Assembly (NCBI GenBank): GCA_028564675.1
Contig: JAOVVO010000106.1
Location: 62,001-126,000, forward strand
Reading direction: 5' to 3'
From: Onchocerca lupi
Taxonomy: Eukaryota > Nematoda > Chromadorea > Rhabditida > Onchocercidae
Length of the DNA stretch: 64,000 nucleotides
The position numbers and the translations under genes were made by a program. The notes below the pieces were generated by a model. It searched no databases, was not told where the DNA came from, and saw only the letters and a list, made by a program, of their open reading frames with translations. Positions 27,576-40,082 of this stretch are shown here, piece after piece. Position 1 is the stretch's first letter; the number at the start of each line of letters is the position of its first letter.

Positions 27576-29736
27576 TAATGTGTATAGCTGTTATGCAGTT
27601 GACATTGATAATAGATTACGGATTTTTTGTTTTAATGAAGAAGTGGAAAATGAATTTTTTTTTTTCGGTCTTTCTATTTCATAGCTCTTCATAACAATTT
27701 ATCTGTGATTTTAACATCATTAGGTACTTTTGAAAACAACTTTTCGCTTTAACTGCTTTCGAGATTTACTTATCTTCTTCATCATTTTATGACAGTTTTG
27801 TATCTTTTACCCTTATGCTTTCTAATGTAATTATTTTGAAATTCAAATCAATTTTGACCAAATACCGGGAGTGCAAACGCTCTCGAATTAGAATTTAAGT
27901 AAACGGGTTGAGTTTTTAAAACAATTTACTGCTTTAGTATTTTTGAGGATTCAAAATCCCACATTTTTACATGAAAGACTCTGATAAAAACATTACCTTT
28001 TAAAACTGTTCCAAAGTCTTTTTTATTAACCTACCAAATAAAGAGATATTCCAAAAAAGCTTTCATATGTGATACATTCTGTACCATTACCATTTCAGGA
28101 TTGTTATTCACTGTGGTTTATTTTACATTTTTCATTTGATCAATGGGAATTTCTTTCTCGTTTTGTTTTTAATAAAATTCATCTTTATGCTTGTTTTTGT
28201 TTAATTACTGAATTTCGGTTCGTTATTGCATTGCTTATTTTTTTCTGCAAAATTGCATATTTGTCTGATTTCAAATGCTTTTTATTGTAGATACTATAGA
28301 TTTTTCAGTAGTGTATATGAATGGGACGGAATTATAGTAATTGCTTATAATCTCTTTTGTTTTCTAATATATTTATCAATAACCTTTTTTACGTGTGATA
28401 GTTTTACAATTGGTTAACAACTCATTTGTGGGATATTAACTCCGAAAATTTTATTTGAAAGTAAAGAAAAAATAGGTCTTGTTGATGTGTAAATGTTGAT
28501 ATTTTCAGGCATTATATTTGAGAGGACTTTGCTTGCCGCTTACATAGGTTAATTAGAATTTTCTTAAGACAATAGCTTTTAAGATTAACGAAGTAAAATG
28601 TATTATGTGGCACAGTTTATCTCTAATACCAGTGCAAAAACAGATAAATTTTATGAAAGTATGTAAAAATCATTCCCTTAAAATTGCAAATATCTTCTGT
28701 GCTTTTCGCAATTAAGATCGATGAGATAATTATGAAAGTGTGTATTTTTTACCGTCAACTCGTCTATATTGTAAAACTTAGTTTTCGTATTCTTTCTTTT
28801 TTTTTTTTTTTTTTCTTTATCCTTGGGCTTTTTTCTCGCTTTATTTTCACTTATATTTGCAGGGTATAAATTTTTATACTAGAATGAAAAACTGTATCTG
28901 AAGAAGTTACATTAAATTTGGGATGCATTGTTGTTAACATCAATTTTTCTAATAAACCAAAATCGATTTATTTTGTTTGATTGGCATGCAAATATTTCAT
29001 GGATTTTCTTCTGTAAATGCATTCCGGAAGATAATAATTACGGATCATATTGCATTTGATTATATTCCGGTTGATACCGGAATACAATCAAATCTTCTTA
29101 TTACTAGTTCGCAATCTACACGTTAACCTTGAGAAACTTGCAGAGGGAATTTTCTGTCAGAATAAACTAAAAATTGAATTATTCCTAATTGCATCCATAC
29201 AATTATTGGTTATTTTTTATATCGTCTCATTTAATTTTTACTCCTTACTTTTACTGTTACCTTTTGAAAACTTTTCATAATTATACTGATAGAAACGTTC
29301 AATCATTTTTAAGAATACGAAGTTTTGAAAAGCGTTTTGCAAATCTAATTTTTATGAAAGCATCATAATAATAATTCATTATCTGATTTAATTGCAATCA
29401 TATATTTGCAATTCGTATGAATTTTGTCCTAGATATATACATGATTTTAAATTTCATAGATGAAAAAAGAAGAGAGTTGAGATTTAAATATAAGAGCGAA
29501 GTGGAATTATATAGTAGTATTTTTCCTGCCTTTACAGTTAAATGAATCTTGAAATTTTTATCTCAGTAATATTTTAATTATTGTTATGTTTTTTGAGTTG
29601 TTTGAAATTTTGAAATCTTCATTGAAAAAAATCGATATTGAATAATTTTCTGTGGGTTTCTTTTCTTAGATGTAATATGACTTCTATTTCAGAAATTATC
29701 ATCATCCTGAATTGTTATTAATCATTTACGAATGGG
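27576..29736. other. 3' UTR/intergenic region between GM130 and lrr-1
   Basis: About 2.2 kb. The open frames here are hydrophobic, have no splice partners and read as non-coding. A near-perfect hairpin sits at 29055-29092. A T-rich acceptor ending TTTCAG at 29692 gives a 44-nt leader before the lrr-1 ATG. No gene seen. Confidence 0.6.
29055..29092. repeat. 16-bp hairpin upstream of lrr-1
   Basis: TTTGATTATATTCCGG (29055-29070) pairs with CCGGAATACAATCAAA (29077-29092) with one mismatch, around a 6-nt loop TTGATA. It lies in the spacer between the GM130 and lrr-1 genes, about 640 bp before the lrr-1 ATG. Confidence 0.85.
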
Positions 29737-29761
29737 ATGCAGCTACAATGCAGTTTATTAA
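29732..29761 (+). promoter_or_regulatory. Overlapping 9-codon uORF at the lrr-1 start
   Basis: An ATG at 29732, five bases before the lrr-1 ATG and in another frame, opens a 9-codon reading frame (MGCSYNAVY) ending TAA at 29759-29761, inside the lrr-1 coding sequence. If the mRNA leader begins at the acceptor at 29692, a scanning ribosome meets this ATG first. Confidence 0.6.
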
Positions 29762-32700
29762 TTGTTCCGCGTACGCTGCTTACGTCTAAATTACGACAAC
29801 GATATAGCAATGGAATTTTAATTCTAAGACGTAGTAAAGTCCGTGAAATAAGCGAATTCGAATTGGTTTTAATTACTCATCAAAACAGAAATGGACAACT
29901 TCTTTATGTAAGTAATACGATTAAATTTTTTCTAATTCTATATTGAATTTTTTGAATTGATGTCAGTTCTTAATTTACGGAACAAATTGTGATGAATATA
30001 TGGTATATTATTATAGTTTAAATTTGCATGTCGATCTTCTATATTTGTTTTATCTTTATTTATTTAATTATTTTATATTTGTTTATTTGTAGATTACTAG
30101 AGGCAGTGTTGAGCGAATTCATTCTGCAAAAATGCAATGGGGATCTGTTACGCTAGAAATGAACAATCCATCAGTCTTGATTTGCATAAAAGAGGTTATA
30201 ATATATTGGTTGAATGGTTGATTGATTTATTTTGATCTTTTGATTTAAATATGTTTCGTTTTTATTCATATTTATTCCACTGTTTTCGAATATGCAACAC
30301 ATCAAATTATATCATTTTTGGTGAAACAGTCATCGATTGTCATAGCAAAAGAATCGAATATAGAAAGCATAGTATTATGTAAAAATGAGAATAGAATTGT
30401 TATGAATTTTTAATAATATTACTTTGAGGTTCAACTTCAGGTTATTCTATTATATTAGGCAATATTATTCTATTTAGGAAGACAACTTTCCAGAAACTTC
30501 CAATTATTCCAACTATTTAAGAGGAAAGAATGTTTTTAATTGTCCACTTAAGGCAATGTATTCTAAAGAGCTTGGAACTAGTCAGCTAGTGAATTGAAAT
30601 GATTAATTTGTTTAACTTCTTTCGGAAGATCATGTGCAAATTTCTATGCGTGAGGTACACCTAAGTTAATACTATGTTAATACCAAAACGAAATTGCTAA
30701 GAAAAGATTTTAATATTGATTAATATTTTTCAGGCATCAATTCCTGCCCTTCGTAATTTTATTTCAAAACTGCAGAAGATATCGAAGGGTGAAGAAGTTA
30801 TTCTGGACGAAAACAAACAAGTTACATCCAGCAATTTCGCTTCATTTCGAAAAAGACTAGTTATGACTAGTAAAAAACAATACAAAGAACATAAACTAGG
30901 ATTTCCATCTTATTTACAAGTAAAGGCTATTTCTAGATTTCTTAAAGTTATAGTTTGAGAAGTAGTATTGTTTTTCATTTAAGAAACGCCATTGGAAGAT
31001 TTGGCGATAAATACTAGAATTTTATTTTGTTGAATGTAAATATTCAACATTATGTTAGCTACAGGAATTGATAATATCAAACATTGGTTTGGCTTCTGTT
31101 GACAGCCGTTGGTTTGGAGCTACTTCTCTTCATCGACTTGATCTCAGCGGTAATAAGCTTGGTAGATCAGATACATTTGGAATCAAATTCCTGAATATCG
31201 TTCGATTACGACACCTTAAAGTACTTGTACTTGCTGATAATGAAATACAAGATATTTCGGTAACTTTATGCTTTATAATGATCGTATGTCCGACATTTGA
31301 GTCAGTATTTCTCTTTAGTAGAAACTTAATGTGTTTATGAAAATTTAATAAGAATTTAAGCATCTGTGCTCATTTGGAAAAAAAAATTTCTAGTGGACAG
31401 AGTTCTTTCCTAATGTAAGTAAACAATTTTGTAGGATGATTTGTGGAATGCCTTACCAGAAAATTTGTTGTCATTGGATTTGTCGAACAATCAGATCTCT
31501 TACTTATCACCGTGCTGTACACGGTTCCCACAAATGACTCATTTATTACTTAGTCATAACAAGATTGAAGAATTGCCACGAACTGTACGTTTTGCAAAGT
31601 TAACCAACCGATCAGGCAAGCCAAAAAAAAAAAAAATGAATTAGTTGAAAAACTTCGTTAGAAAAGTGGTTTACTTCTCCAAATAGACTTGTGAGAATGT
31701 CTTGCTTATCACTAGAGGTAAAAAAAAATTTGCAGTTTTCTAGAATTCATCATCACATTGGAAATGTGAAACGAAATTTTACAATTCCAACTATGTCACC
31801 CTTTATCAAATCATGATTGAAATTTTTAACTGATTCATTAAATAGCTGAAATAGAAATCGTAATTCATTTATATATGTTATTCAAACATTCCTGTTATTA
31901 AATGAGAAAGTTTGCCATTCTCAGGAAGATAAAATTTTGGAACGATGTTTTTACTTTTTATGACTTAAGCCGAATTGAAAATGTCACCGAATTTCTTTTC
32001 AGATAAACAGATTAACTAAGTTAAGATGTTTGGATATTAGCTGGAATAGAATGAAATTCTTGCCTTCTGAAATAAAGGATCTTTCACTTGAAATGATTGA
32101 TATGACTGCATATAGCGGTGAAGAAAAACTACAAATGCAAGATATTCTTGATCAGTTACTTCAAAGAGTCAACTCAATGGTTAAGGTCGGCTCACTGTTC
32201 GAATATGCTGCTGCTGCTATTTTAAATTATGGGTTGGTATTTCATTTGAAAAACATTTATCAAGGTTCATTAGAATATCTTGCTGATTGTCTCGTCAATT
32301 AACTAAAAGTTGAGAGAGCATCAATGTACGGAATTAGATAGGAGAGTGATGAAGAATTTTTAAAAGAGTTTAAAATTTAAAAGAGTTTTTTTTTTTTTTT
32401 TTTTAACAATAACATAAACTTCACAAAGTGATGCAAGGATTGAGTCATGTAAATTGGAAGATGTTTGAATCGGAAAAATCTAAATATGTTTCATTGATGG
32501 ATATTTAATATTTACTGTTTGTAAAATTCGCTATACTTCCATTGAAATTTTTGCAGAATCAGTACAGTTTCTTTACCAAAATTATTGTGCTTGATGATAC
32601 AACAAGCAGTTGAAAATTGTAAATGCAACTCCGGAAAAAATTATAGATTTTATCCTGCTAGTACTGTTACTGCAAGGGTATGTTTATGTAGTGAAATAAT

Positions 32701-32988
32701 CTGACTTTCACTCAATAGCCTTCATTTTTTATATAATTAAGTAATCAGGCGTTGAATACATCATTGCAGAAGAATTGAGGAGATTTTGCGATTTTTAACA
32801 ATTGAAGTATTACATTTGGACCTTTATTAATTAATTTCGGCTAAAGTTATTTGTCTCTAGTCGAAAATTTCTTTGCGTGATTTTCCATTTTTCAGTATTT
32901 TATCGATGATGCACGATCTCTAGCATTTACAACAATTTCAAAAGGTCATAATTATCGTGTAATTTTGCAAGATATGGAGATGATGTGA
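29737..32988 (+). CDS. lrr-1: LRR-1/PPIL5, leucine-rich-repeat substrate receptor of CUL2 ubiquitin ligase
   Basis: Eight exons in phase: 29737-29907, 30093-30194, 30734-30919, 31065-31259, 31435-31584, 32003-32232, 32557-32677, 32896-32988 (TGA); 415 aa against 414 in human LRR1. The N-terminal PH-like half begins MQLQCSLLIVPRTL, like the human MKLHCEVEVISRHL, and contains FRKRLVMTSKKQY, which matches a conserved human motif. Leucine-rich repeats follow (LHRLDLSGNKLG, LLSLDLSNNQIS, MTHLLLSHNKIEELP, LRCLDISWNRMKFLP). LFEYAAAAIL (about 333-342) fits the elongin-C BC box L-x3-A-x3-I. In C. elegans and vertebrates CRL2-LRR1 removes the CMG helicase at replication termination; in worms it also degrades the Cdk inhibitor CKI-1. 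An out-of-frame ATG at 29732 overlaps the start. Neighbours on both sides are on the same strand. Confidence 0.93.
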
Positions 32989-34051
32989 TTTCACTCATGT
33001 TTATATCTTTCCATACTTTCCTTGTTTATCATTTTATAAACATAGGCTATTGAGTCATTTGTTCTGAAATTCTATGAGTTGTCTTAGTTCTTAATATTCA
33101 GCAAATATTCTCGATATCTTTTTGTGCAATCTACAGTTTCGGTGATATTCTCAATGAATGTGATCTCTCATTATGCACATTATATAGTCTTGAAATGAAT
33201 TATCATGCAAACTTAATATTTTTATTTTTTTTCTGTTTTACAGGAAATTTTAGCTCGATATATGATGTATCACTCTATAATGTAGTAATAGAATAAGTAA
33301 TCCTGTTCACATATCTGATTTGACATCAATGTCAGTTTTATTTGTAGGCTTACATTGATGTATAGTTGGAGAATTAAATTTGAATAATTGTATTGAAATT
33401 TTTGAGCTATTAAAATTGGCCTATTACTATTGAAGTGATGCACTCTGAAATAAATTGTGATCATAGTGCAATAATTTTAAGCATATTTTTCGCTTTATGT
33501 CTCTTTGATTAATGACTTATTTTTATTTATTTTATATTTTATGTTAAGAAAATGATGTTGAGTAGGAGAGGTATTTTGAAGTTAAGATGAGTCGTAAAAT
33601 GCCGAAGATAATTCGCAACTTTTTGATGAAATTAGTGTGCCATCACTGCAGAATTGATTCAGCATGTTTTGAGAAAAGAATTTTAAAAATATAGAATATA
33701 TTATTGTCAAAAGTTGACAAAGTTACTGACAGCAATCATCTTTTAAGATGATTATAGAAAAATCAACCTTCTACAATTACTTAACATTTAAAAAAAATTG
33801 AAAAATCAAAAATAACGATAAATCAAAAAATTCATCGCCTTTCATTTTACGCAGTCTCACTTTTTTTCAGGAAAAACTCCATAATACATTTTATTCGCAT
33901 CAAAATGTACGAAAAAAGGATTCGCAGGATACCATAGATATTCAAGATTTTTTTGACTATTTCTAGAATTCAAAAAAATAAATGATGCGAAATTTATTGC
34001 GGATATGTTTCGAAAATTTTATCTAATCATCAAAGTTACTGTTTTAGGCTG
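32989..34051. other. Intergenic region between lrr-1 and the DUF1308 gene
   Basis: About 1.06 kb, AT-rich, with no coding or repeat structure recognised. It ends in a GTTTTAG acceptor at 34041-34047, four bases before the next ATG. Confidence 0.6.
34041..34051 (+). promoter_or_regulatory. Likely trans-splice acceptor of the DUF1308 gene
   Basis: The acceptor GTTTTAG is followed by only 4 nt before the ATG at 34052. No upstream coding exon is in phase, so a spliced-leader site is the simplest reading, compatible with this gene being downstream in an operon. Confidence 0.5.
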
Positions 34052-37000
34052 ATGTTTATCGAATCATCTGATAGCGCAGATGATCCCAAACAAATTTGGA
34101 AAAATAAAATTCATCAAATTGAATCATTGCTACTTGAAGCTGACATTTTCTTTCATGATGTGGAAGGCATTGGAAAATATAAGAAAAAATTGAGAACTGA
34201 AATGAAATTTTTGATTGCTGTAAGTTTTTCATATCAATTAATGAATATTCTAAAATGAATATAAAATATTTTAGTTTCATATCTTATTCCAATATTTGCA
34301 TTATATATTTTTTTTTTATAGTTAAAAGATTTACCAATCAATGAATTGAAAAAGTACTTGGATACTAGCAATATAACGCATCTTCGAGACTTGCTTGACG
34401 TGGCAAAAAAGCGTTCTTGTTGTGCTTTTTATAAAATTTTCGCTCTATTAAAGAGGTATCTGTTTTTTTTTTCTTTACTGTTCTAAATTTCTTTGAAATA
34501 TTCAAATAAGCATATAGAATCACTTGAAAATCTTGAAGAAAACTGGATTGTGTTAGATTTGTTGAGAAAGTGAGAAAGCCCATCTAAACAGTTCAAATCT
34601 TGTATTTTTCATAAGTTCTGTTATTAGTATCTAAATACTTCTTCAATTCATTGATCGGTAGATCTTTTGATTATAAAAGACATAATGCAAATTTTGCTTC
34701 TGATTTTCATCTAACCATCTTCTGTAATTTCTTTATCCAATCATTTTGTTATTTGAATATAAGCTTTAAAACATTCATATTTATATGTCTGAAAATATTA
34801 AAATAATTTTAATTCTTCAGAGTTTTTCTAGAATTCTTTCTCATGAATTTTACAAGCAAAATCCTTGAAATGAATTCTTTATGAAGCAAAGAATATATTT
34901 GAATTTAATTTTTCAGGAAATCAAAGCGGGAAATTGATTTGATAGTTGATGATGGCGCTACTTGGGTGATTTTTTCTTAACACTACATATTTATTTTGCG
35001 AAATGAATTTGATATTCTTCATTATTTTTTCTTGTTTCTGAATTTTATTTTCATGTCTGATTTTTCATTTAATTTTTTTTAAATTAAAGGTGAAAGTGAT
35101 ATCCAGAAATGTTCGAGGTCTCGCGATGGATTTTATTGGTGCTAGTGGAAGTAGTAATCGATCTGTCATTGAGCAAGCACAAGATTACATTGAGGTTTGA
35201 AATTTCTTCATTAATAATATTTGTTTCATGTGAATTATATTCGACAAAATAGAGAAACAAAAAGTTAGATTGTTAGTTTGTTCCTTTCTATGAAATATAT
35301 TCAGATGGCTCAAATTCATCTTCATTTCTTCAAAATGCCAAAAATAATATTTGAATTCATGCATGGTGTTCCAGACCTGTTGCAACATAAACTTGAATCA
35401 TTTGGGATTGAAGTTGTTGGTGATATGGTAAGCATTAATTTATAATAATAACTAATAAAGTCTATCTCGTCGAAGACCATTTCTTCGATTTTTTTTCTTT
35501 AACTTACAAATTGATGATGTAATTATTTGATTTAATTCCGTTTCATTCTACTTCATTACAACAAAACTTTATAAAATTTATTTCGTTCCTTGTAAATACT
35601 CTACAAGAGATTCTTTCTGAACTGAATTAGATGAAGGAAGCTAGAACGAAGGTTTGTCAAGTAGCACAGTAGATTGTAATTTCATCGAACATCTCATTTC
35701 ATTTTTCATTAGCTTATTAACAAATGATTATCGTTGCTTTTGAAATGGAAAATTTTGGTATTATTCAATAAAATGGATTTATGGAAATTTTTTCAGCTTC
35801 TCATAGATTTAAGATTTTAGATTATCTTATTAATTTAGGTCGATACTAACGAATTTGTAAAACTGCCGGTTGATTTTGCTTCATATTACAATGATGATAT
35901 TTGTGACAATACAGTTTCATCTTTTTTGGAGCAAAAGTGCTTAAAAGAAGAAGAATGCGTTATAGATACTGTCAATCTTGATATCAGTACTGTATTTGCT
36001 CTTATTTCATCCTTAACTCATGGAAATGGTGCTAATTATAATTATGACAGTCAATTATTGAATGCTCAAGCTGCCCTAGAAAGGACGAAACCTGCCCTAC
36101 CTCCAATACTGAAAGCTATTAAAGGTTTGATATTACAAGTGATTCGGTACTCTAACTTACAAGTGTCTTCCACTTTTTCATTTAAACTATTTGCCTTCGT
36201 TTCGTAAAAATTTTCATGTATTTTTTGATAAATTTTATATCTAACCAGCAAAATGAGTAGGAAAATATTAAAAAGTGACCAATCATAAGTAGCAGATTGA
36301 TAAATGATTAGAAGGAAATTTTTGCAAGCATGTCTATTTCTTCAAAATTTTGATAGAAATCTTGATTTAATTTTCGCGAAAATTTCTTGGATACTTAATT
36401 TTTTCTTACGATATTTTTTCAGATACAAAATTGATAATTTGTCGAACAGCATATGATGCTGTACAATCAATTTTAAGTACTGTGGCAGGACCAGAGGAAA
36501 TAATACGTGCCAAAGAGTTATTCGAAAAAGTTGAAGTAGTAGAAGATAAACTATCAGAACAAGCAGCTAGATTAAAATTGACTGATAAAATCAGTCAAAG
36601 ATCTAAAGTAAGCATTCTCATTATTGTCATTTGCAATTCTTTGGAAATATTCAAAGATTTAGAATTTTAAATTAGATGTCTGAATGCTTTTAAATATTTA
36701 GATAGCATTAAATTAGATGTCTAAATACTTTAGAATTTCTTTATGGGATAATATTGTATTCTAGTCAATGGAATTCATAACAGTTTGGATAATTTGGAAA
36801 TAAGTCATCTTTAAAGATTAGAAGTCATATTAGTAAACTAATTTATTTCCTTGGTTTTAGATAATATTTGGCTCTGGTGATTATTATAAAGCAGTTACAA
36901 TTACTGCTAATCGTCATTTTGTTTATGCAGCTGCTCATCAGGTTCTTTTTTACTTCTGAAGCAGTTTTATTACATTCATAATCTACATCGATGCTTACTA

Positions 37001-37311
37001 ATTATAATAAATTCGCGCTAAAAGCTAATTATTCTTTTTTTTTTTTTGATTGATCATTACTATTCATAACTGTGTTTACACTGGTTTTATAAGTCAGGCA
37101 TTTCTAAAATTAGTCAGCTGTTTGTGTCCATTCTTCATTTAAAATTTTTTAACAGTGATCAAAAAAATTTAACAATGATCTCAATAGTAATGAGATGTAA
37201 GCATTTTTATCATTTTGCTGTAAATATTTTTTGCAGGATGTTCATTTCGCTGTCATTATACATGATTCAAGAGCATTAAGTGAGCAGAAGCAACGAGAAT
37301 TACGGAGCTGA
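34052..37311 (+). CDS. DUF1308 / UPF0415 (C7orf25-family) protein
   Basis: Nine exons in phase: 34052-34219, 34322-34455, 34917-34965, 35090-35194, 35305-35427, 35839-36124, 36423-36607, 36861-36941, 37237-37311 (TGA); 401 aa, close to the roughly 420 aa of human C7orf25. The N-terminal half is helical (KIHQIESLLLEADIFF, KYKKKLRTEMKFLIA). Then come VKVISRNVRGL and the DUF1308 core, with TVNLDISTVFALISSLTHG (about 237-255) and, near the end, KAVTITANRHFVYAAAHQ. The function of this family is not established. The D-x-S/T strand in VNLDIST resembles the first acidic strand of PIN-fold nucleases, which is inference. The downstream WDR83 gene begins only 287 bp after the stop, on the same strand. 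Confidence 0.85.
36673..36735. repeat. Short direct repeat in DUF1308 intron 7
   Basis: AAATTAGATGTCTGAATGCTTT is repeated about 40 bp later as AAATTAGATGTCTAAATACTTT. It is a small local duplication within the intron. Confidence 0.65.
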
Positions 37312-37598
37312 TTTTTTTCTACATTTTATTTTAATGTATCCTATATTTGCTATGACGTATAAATATATTCAATTAGTCTTTTTTTTTCTCCAACTTCTAG
37401 CGGGATATATCAGTTTCCTGTGAAACATTTTTGGAAACATGTTATGTTAATTCTGATTTTAACCTTTGAGGAGTTCTAATGAATGATTAGTTGAAGTAAC
37501 AAGTGTATTAGGGAATATCTTGACAGTTTTAGTCGATTTGTTGATTAGATAGCTATGCATTTTAATAAAATTTTGGGCCATTTTTGGAAGCTTGGGAG
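37312..37598. other. Short spacer between the DUF1308 and WDR83 genes
   Basis: 287 bp on the same strand with T-rich stretches. A good acceptor (TTCTAG) ends at 37400 and a weaker one (GATTAG) at about 37549. Several out-of-frame ATGs (for example near 37440 and 37556) precede the WDR83 start. The spacing is in the range of nematode operons. Confidence 0.5.
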
Positions 37599-40082
37599 AT
37601 GGTGGATCTGTCAGATGCGAATCTTCCGAGAACATTGCTTCGAACGATCAATTGTAAGCAAAATGCCGTCAGAGCTGTTAGGTTTAACGGTTTGTTTCGA
37701 TAATTTTATCGTTTAATGCAAAATAAAAACAAATTGTTTTGAGAGGATTCATTCAACATCACATTAATCATTTAGTGTTTCATGAAATTTACTGTATTGA
37801 AAATGCAGTAGATAACTTAATAATTTAAATCATTCCTAATGTTAGATGAAATTTAGTGGATGGGAATTATTGCTTATCGTGTGGTGCAGACAAATCAGTG
37901 AAGTTATGGAATCCTTATAAAGGAACGCTTTTAAAGACTTATACAGGAACAGGATGGGAGGTTTATCTTTGATTATATATTTTTTTTCAAATCAATTTGT
38001 TCGTGTAATATGTAGTTAGTCTCAATTTTTTAATTGTTTTATAAGTAAATTTCTTTACTTTTGTTTTAATTAGCTGAATGAATTCTAAAAAAACAGTTAA
38101 AGATATTAAAACACTGGTTTTTAAATAAAATTTAAATAAAAATTTAAATAAAATGGAAGTCCTATGATATTATCGATCAACCAATTAAATATTCCAATGT
38201 CTAAATTTGCATATTTATTGTGATGATTGCTTTGTTTTTTAATTTTTAAAAACTATACTTTTACAATTGTTTCAGGTTCTGGATGCTCAAGGTTCCAGTG
38301 ATAATTCAATGATACTTGTTGGTGGCATGGATAAACAACTGACAGTATTTGATGTTGAAAGCGGGAAAATAATACGACGCTGGAGAGGACACAATGGTTC
38401 CTTGTATTATATGTTAATTCATTAAAAAATGTTTATTGTCTCTCTTTGCTAAAATTGATTAGATTTTTTAAGGTCAGGTTAACAGTGTGGCATTCAATGA
38501 AGAATCGACAGTAGCAGTATCTGGTTGTCAAGATGGTGTCGTTCGATGCTTTGATATTCGTGATAGAAATGCGCCAATACAGGTCATTTTTTACTCCCAC
38601 AATATTTTTCTCTTTCTCGTTTTCCTTTCTCTATTAATTTTAAAAGTTCAGAAATCATTTTCGTTAATCCACGTTTGGTTTTACAGCAAATGGATGAAGC
38701 GAAAGATGCTATATTAACAGTTGATGTCAATTCGCATGAGATTGCTTCAGGTTCAGCTGATGGTAGTGCTCGAATTTATAGCATTCGAGACGGAAAGATG
38801 ACTGATGATAAGTTTATGTGTGGATATAATTGTGTAAAAATTTCATTTAAGCTTGTTTGTGGCTACTTCTAGCCCGAAAAGTTGATGAAAATGAATGAAT
38901 TTTTACCAAATATTAATTAATACATAGGTCAGAAAATTTATGTGGGTCGATGAAATTTTTTGCAAAAGAATGCTGTAATGCTTTTGTTCTATGTAAAATT
39001 AGATAATTTGGGAAGATAAGTCCTGTTTCATTATACTTCCGTTTCAAAGCATCAACGATTAGATTACTAGATTAAAGTTTTCATTGGAAAATATTAAATA
39101 TAACTTCATCAAGTATGTTTATATGTTTGTGATATATCGAAAATATTTTAGATTTTCTTGGCGAAAGTGTTACATCGTTGCATTTCTCAGCGGATGGTCA
39201 GTGTTTTCTTGCGTCCACCAAAGATGGTTTCATTCGACTTATCGATAAAATGAATGGACAGCTGTTAGCGGAGTTTGTTTTTATTTTCTCGTTTTGTATC
39301 TCATATTTAACTATTACCACCTTCCTTCATATTCTTCATTTCATTTTAAAATTATTGACTAAAGTACTGGATGTGCAAAAAAATGCGATTGCGTTCAGAA
39401 AGTTTTTCTGGAGTTTCTCTTTTATTAACTGTGAGATTTTTATACATGATACATCAATAATATTTACTTTCTTTATTTTATTTTTTTATTTTTACTAAGT
39501 TTTTTATACGGATTTTTAATTTATTTAGGAAATTAAATTTTAATCACTTTTTTTTCGAGTATAGACCTGAATTATAGATAAATACACTTTTTGTTGAAAT
39601 TTCAGCTATACAGGCCACTTAAATACTGAATATCGTGTAGAAAGCTGTTTGCTTGCAACTGATGCGCATGTTGTAAGCGGTTCCGAGGATGCTCACTTGT
39701 ACATATGGAATTTGATTGAGGTTGGCAGCTTATGCTTTATATTTCCCCAAGCATTTCTTATTTAGCTTCTGTATTATTTGAAGATAAAAATACTTTTATT
39801 TTGTCGTAAGATTAAAAAATCGATTTGATTTGAGGGTAGATTTTTAAATATAAAGTTTTATATGCTATTTTAATGCTTTGTTCCATGTTTTTCTAAATTT
39901 AATTTCAAAATATATGCAGAAATTAAACGCTGTTTCAGATGAAAATATTGCATAAATTGCCGCATCCAAATTCCGTAGTGCATTCAGTCAGCTCACATCC
40001 AAAGAAACCAATGTTGTTGTCTTCATCAACAACAAATATATTTTTGTGGGGATTGCAAAAAGAAGAAGAAGATAGTACGTGA
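37599..40082 (+). CDS. WDR83: WDR83 / MORG1, seven-bladed WD40 scaffold protein
   Basis: Eight exons in phase: 37599-37689, 37857-37960, 38276-38396, 38473-38582, 38687-38819, 39152-39272, 39606-39720, 39939-40082 (TGA); 312 aa against 315 in human. Nearly every blade aligns with human MORG1: QNAVRAVRFNVDGNYCLSCG, KSVKLWNPYKGTLLKTY, GQVNSVAFNEESTVAVSG, VTSLHFSADGQC, RLIDKMNGQLLADYTGHLNT, VVSGSEDAHLYIWNL. Seven WD repeats make one propeller. In mammals it scaffolds the MP1-ERK module, binds PHD3 and is found in spliceosomal C complexes; which role applies here is unknown. The exon 5 donor (GTGGAT at 38820) is weak but is the only one that keeps phase and family alignment. The C-terminus is short and acidic (KEEEDST). 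Confidence 0.93.

Noticed and set aside
28069..28417. Overlapping 73-aa and 63-aa open frames after the GM130 stop
   Set aside because: Phe/Ile/Cys-rich readings of AT-rich 3' flank; two overlapping frames are equally open, which argues against coding.
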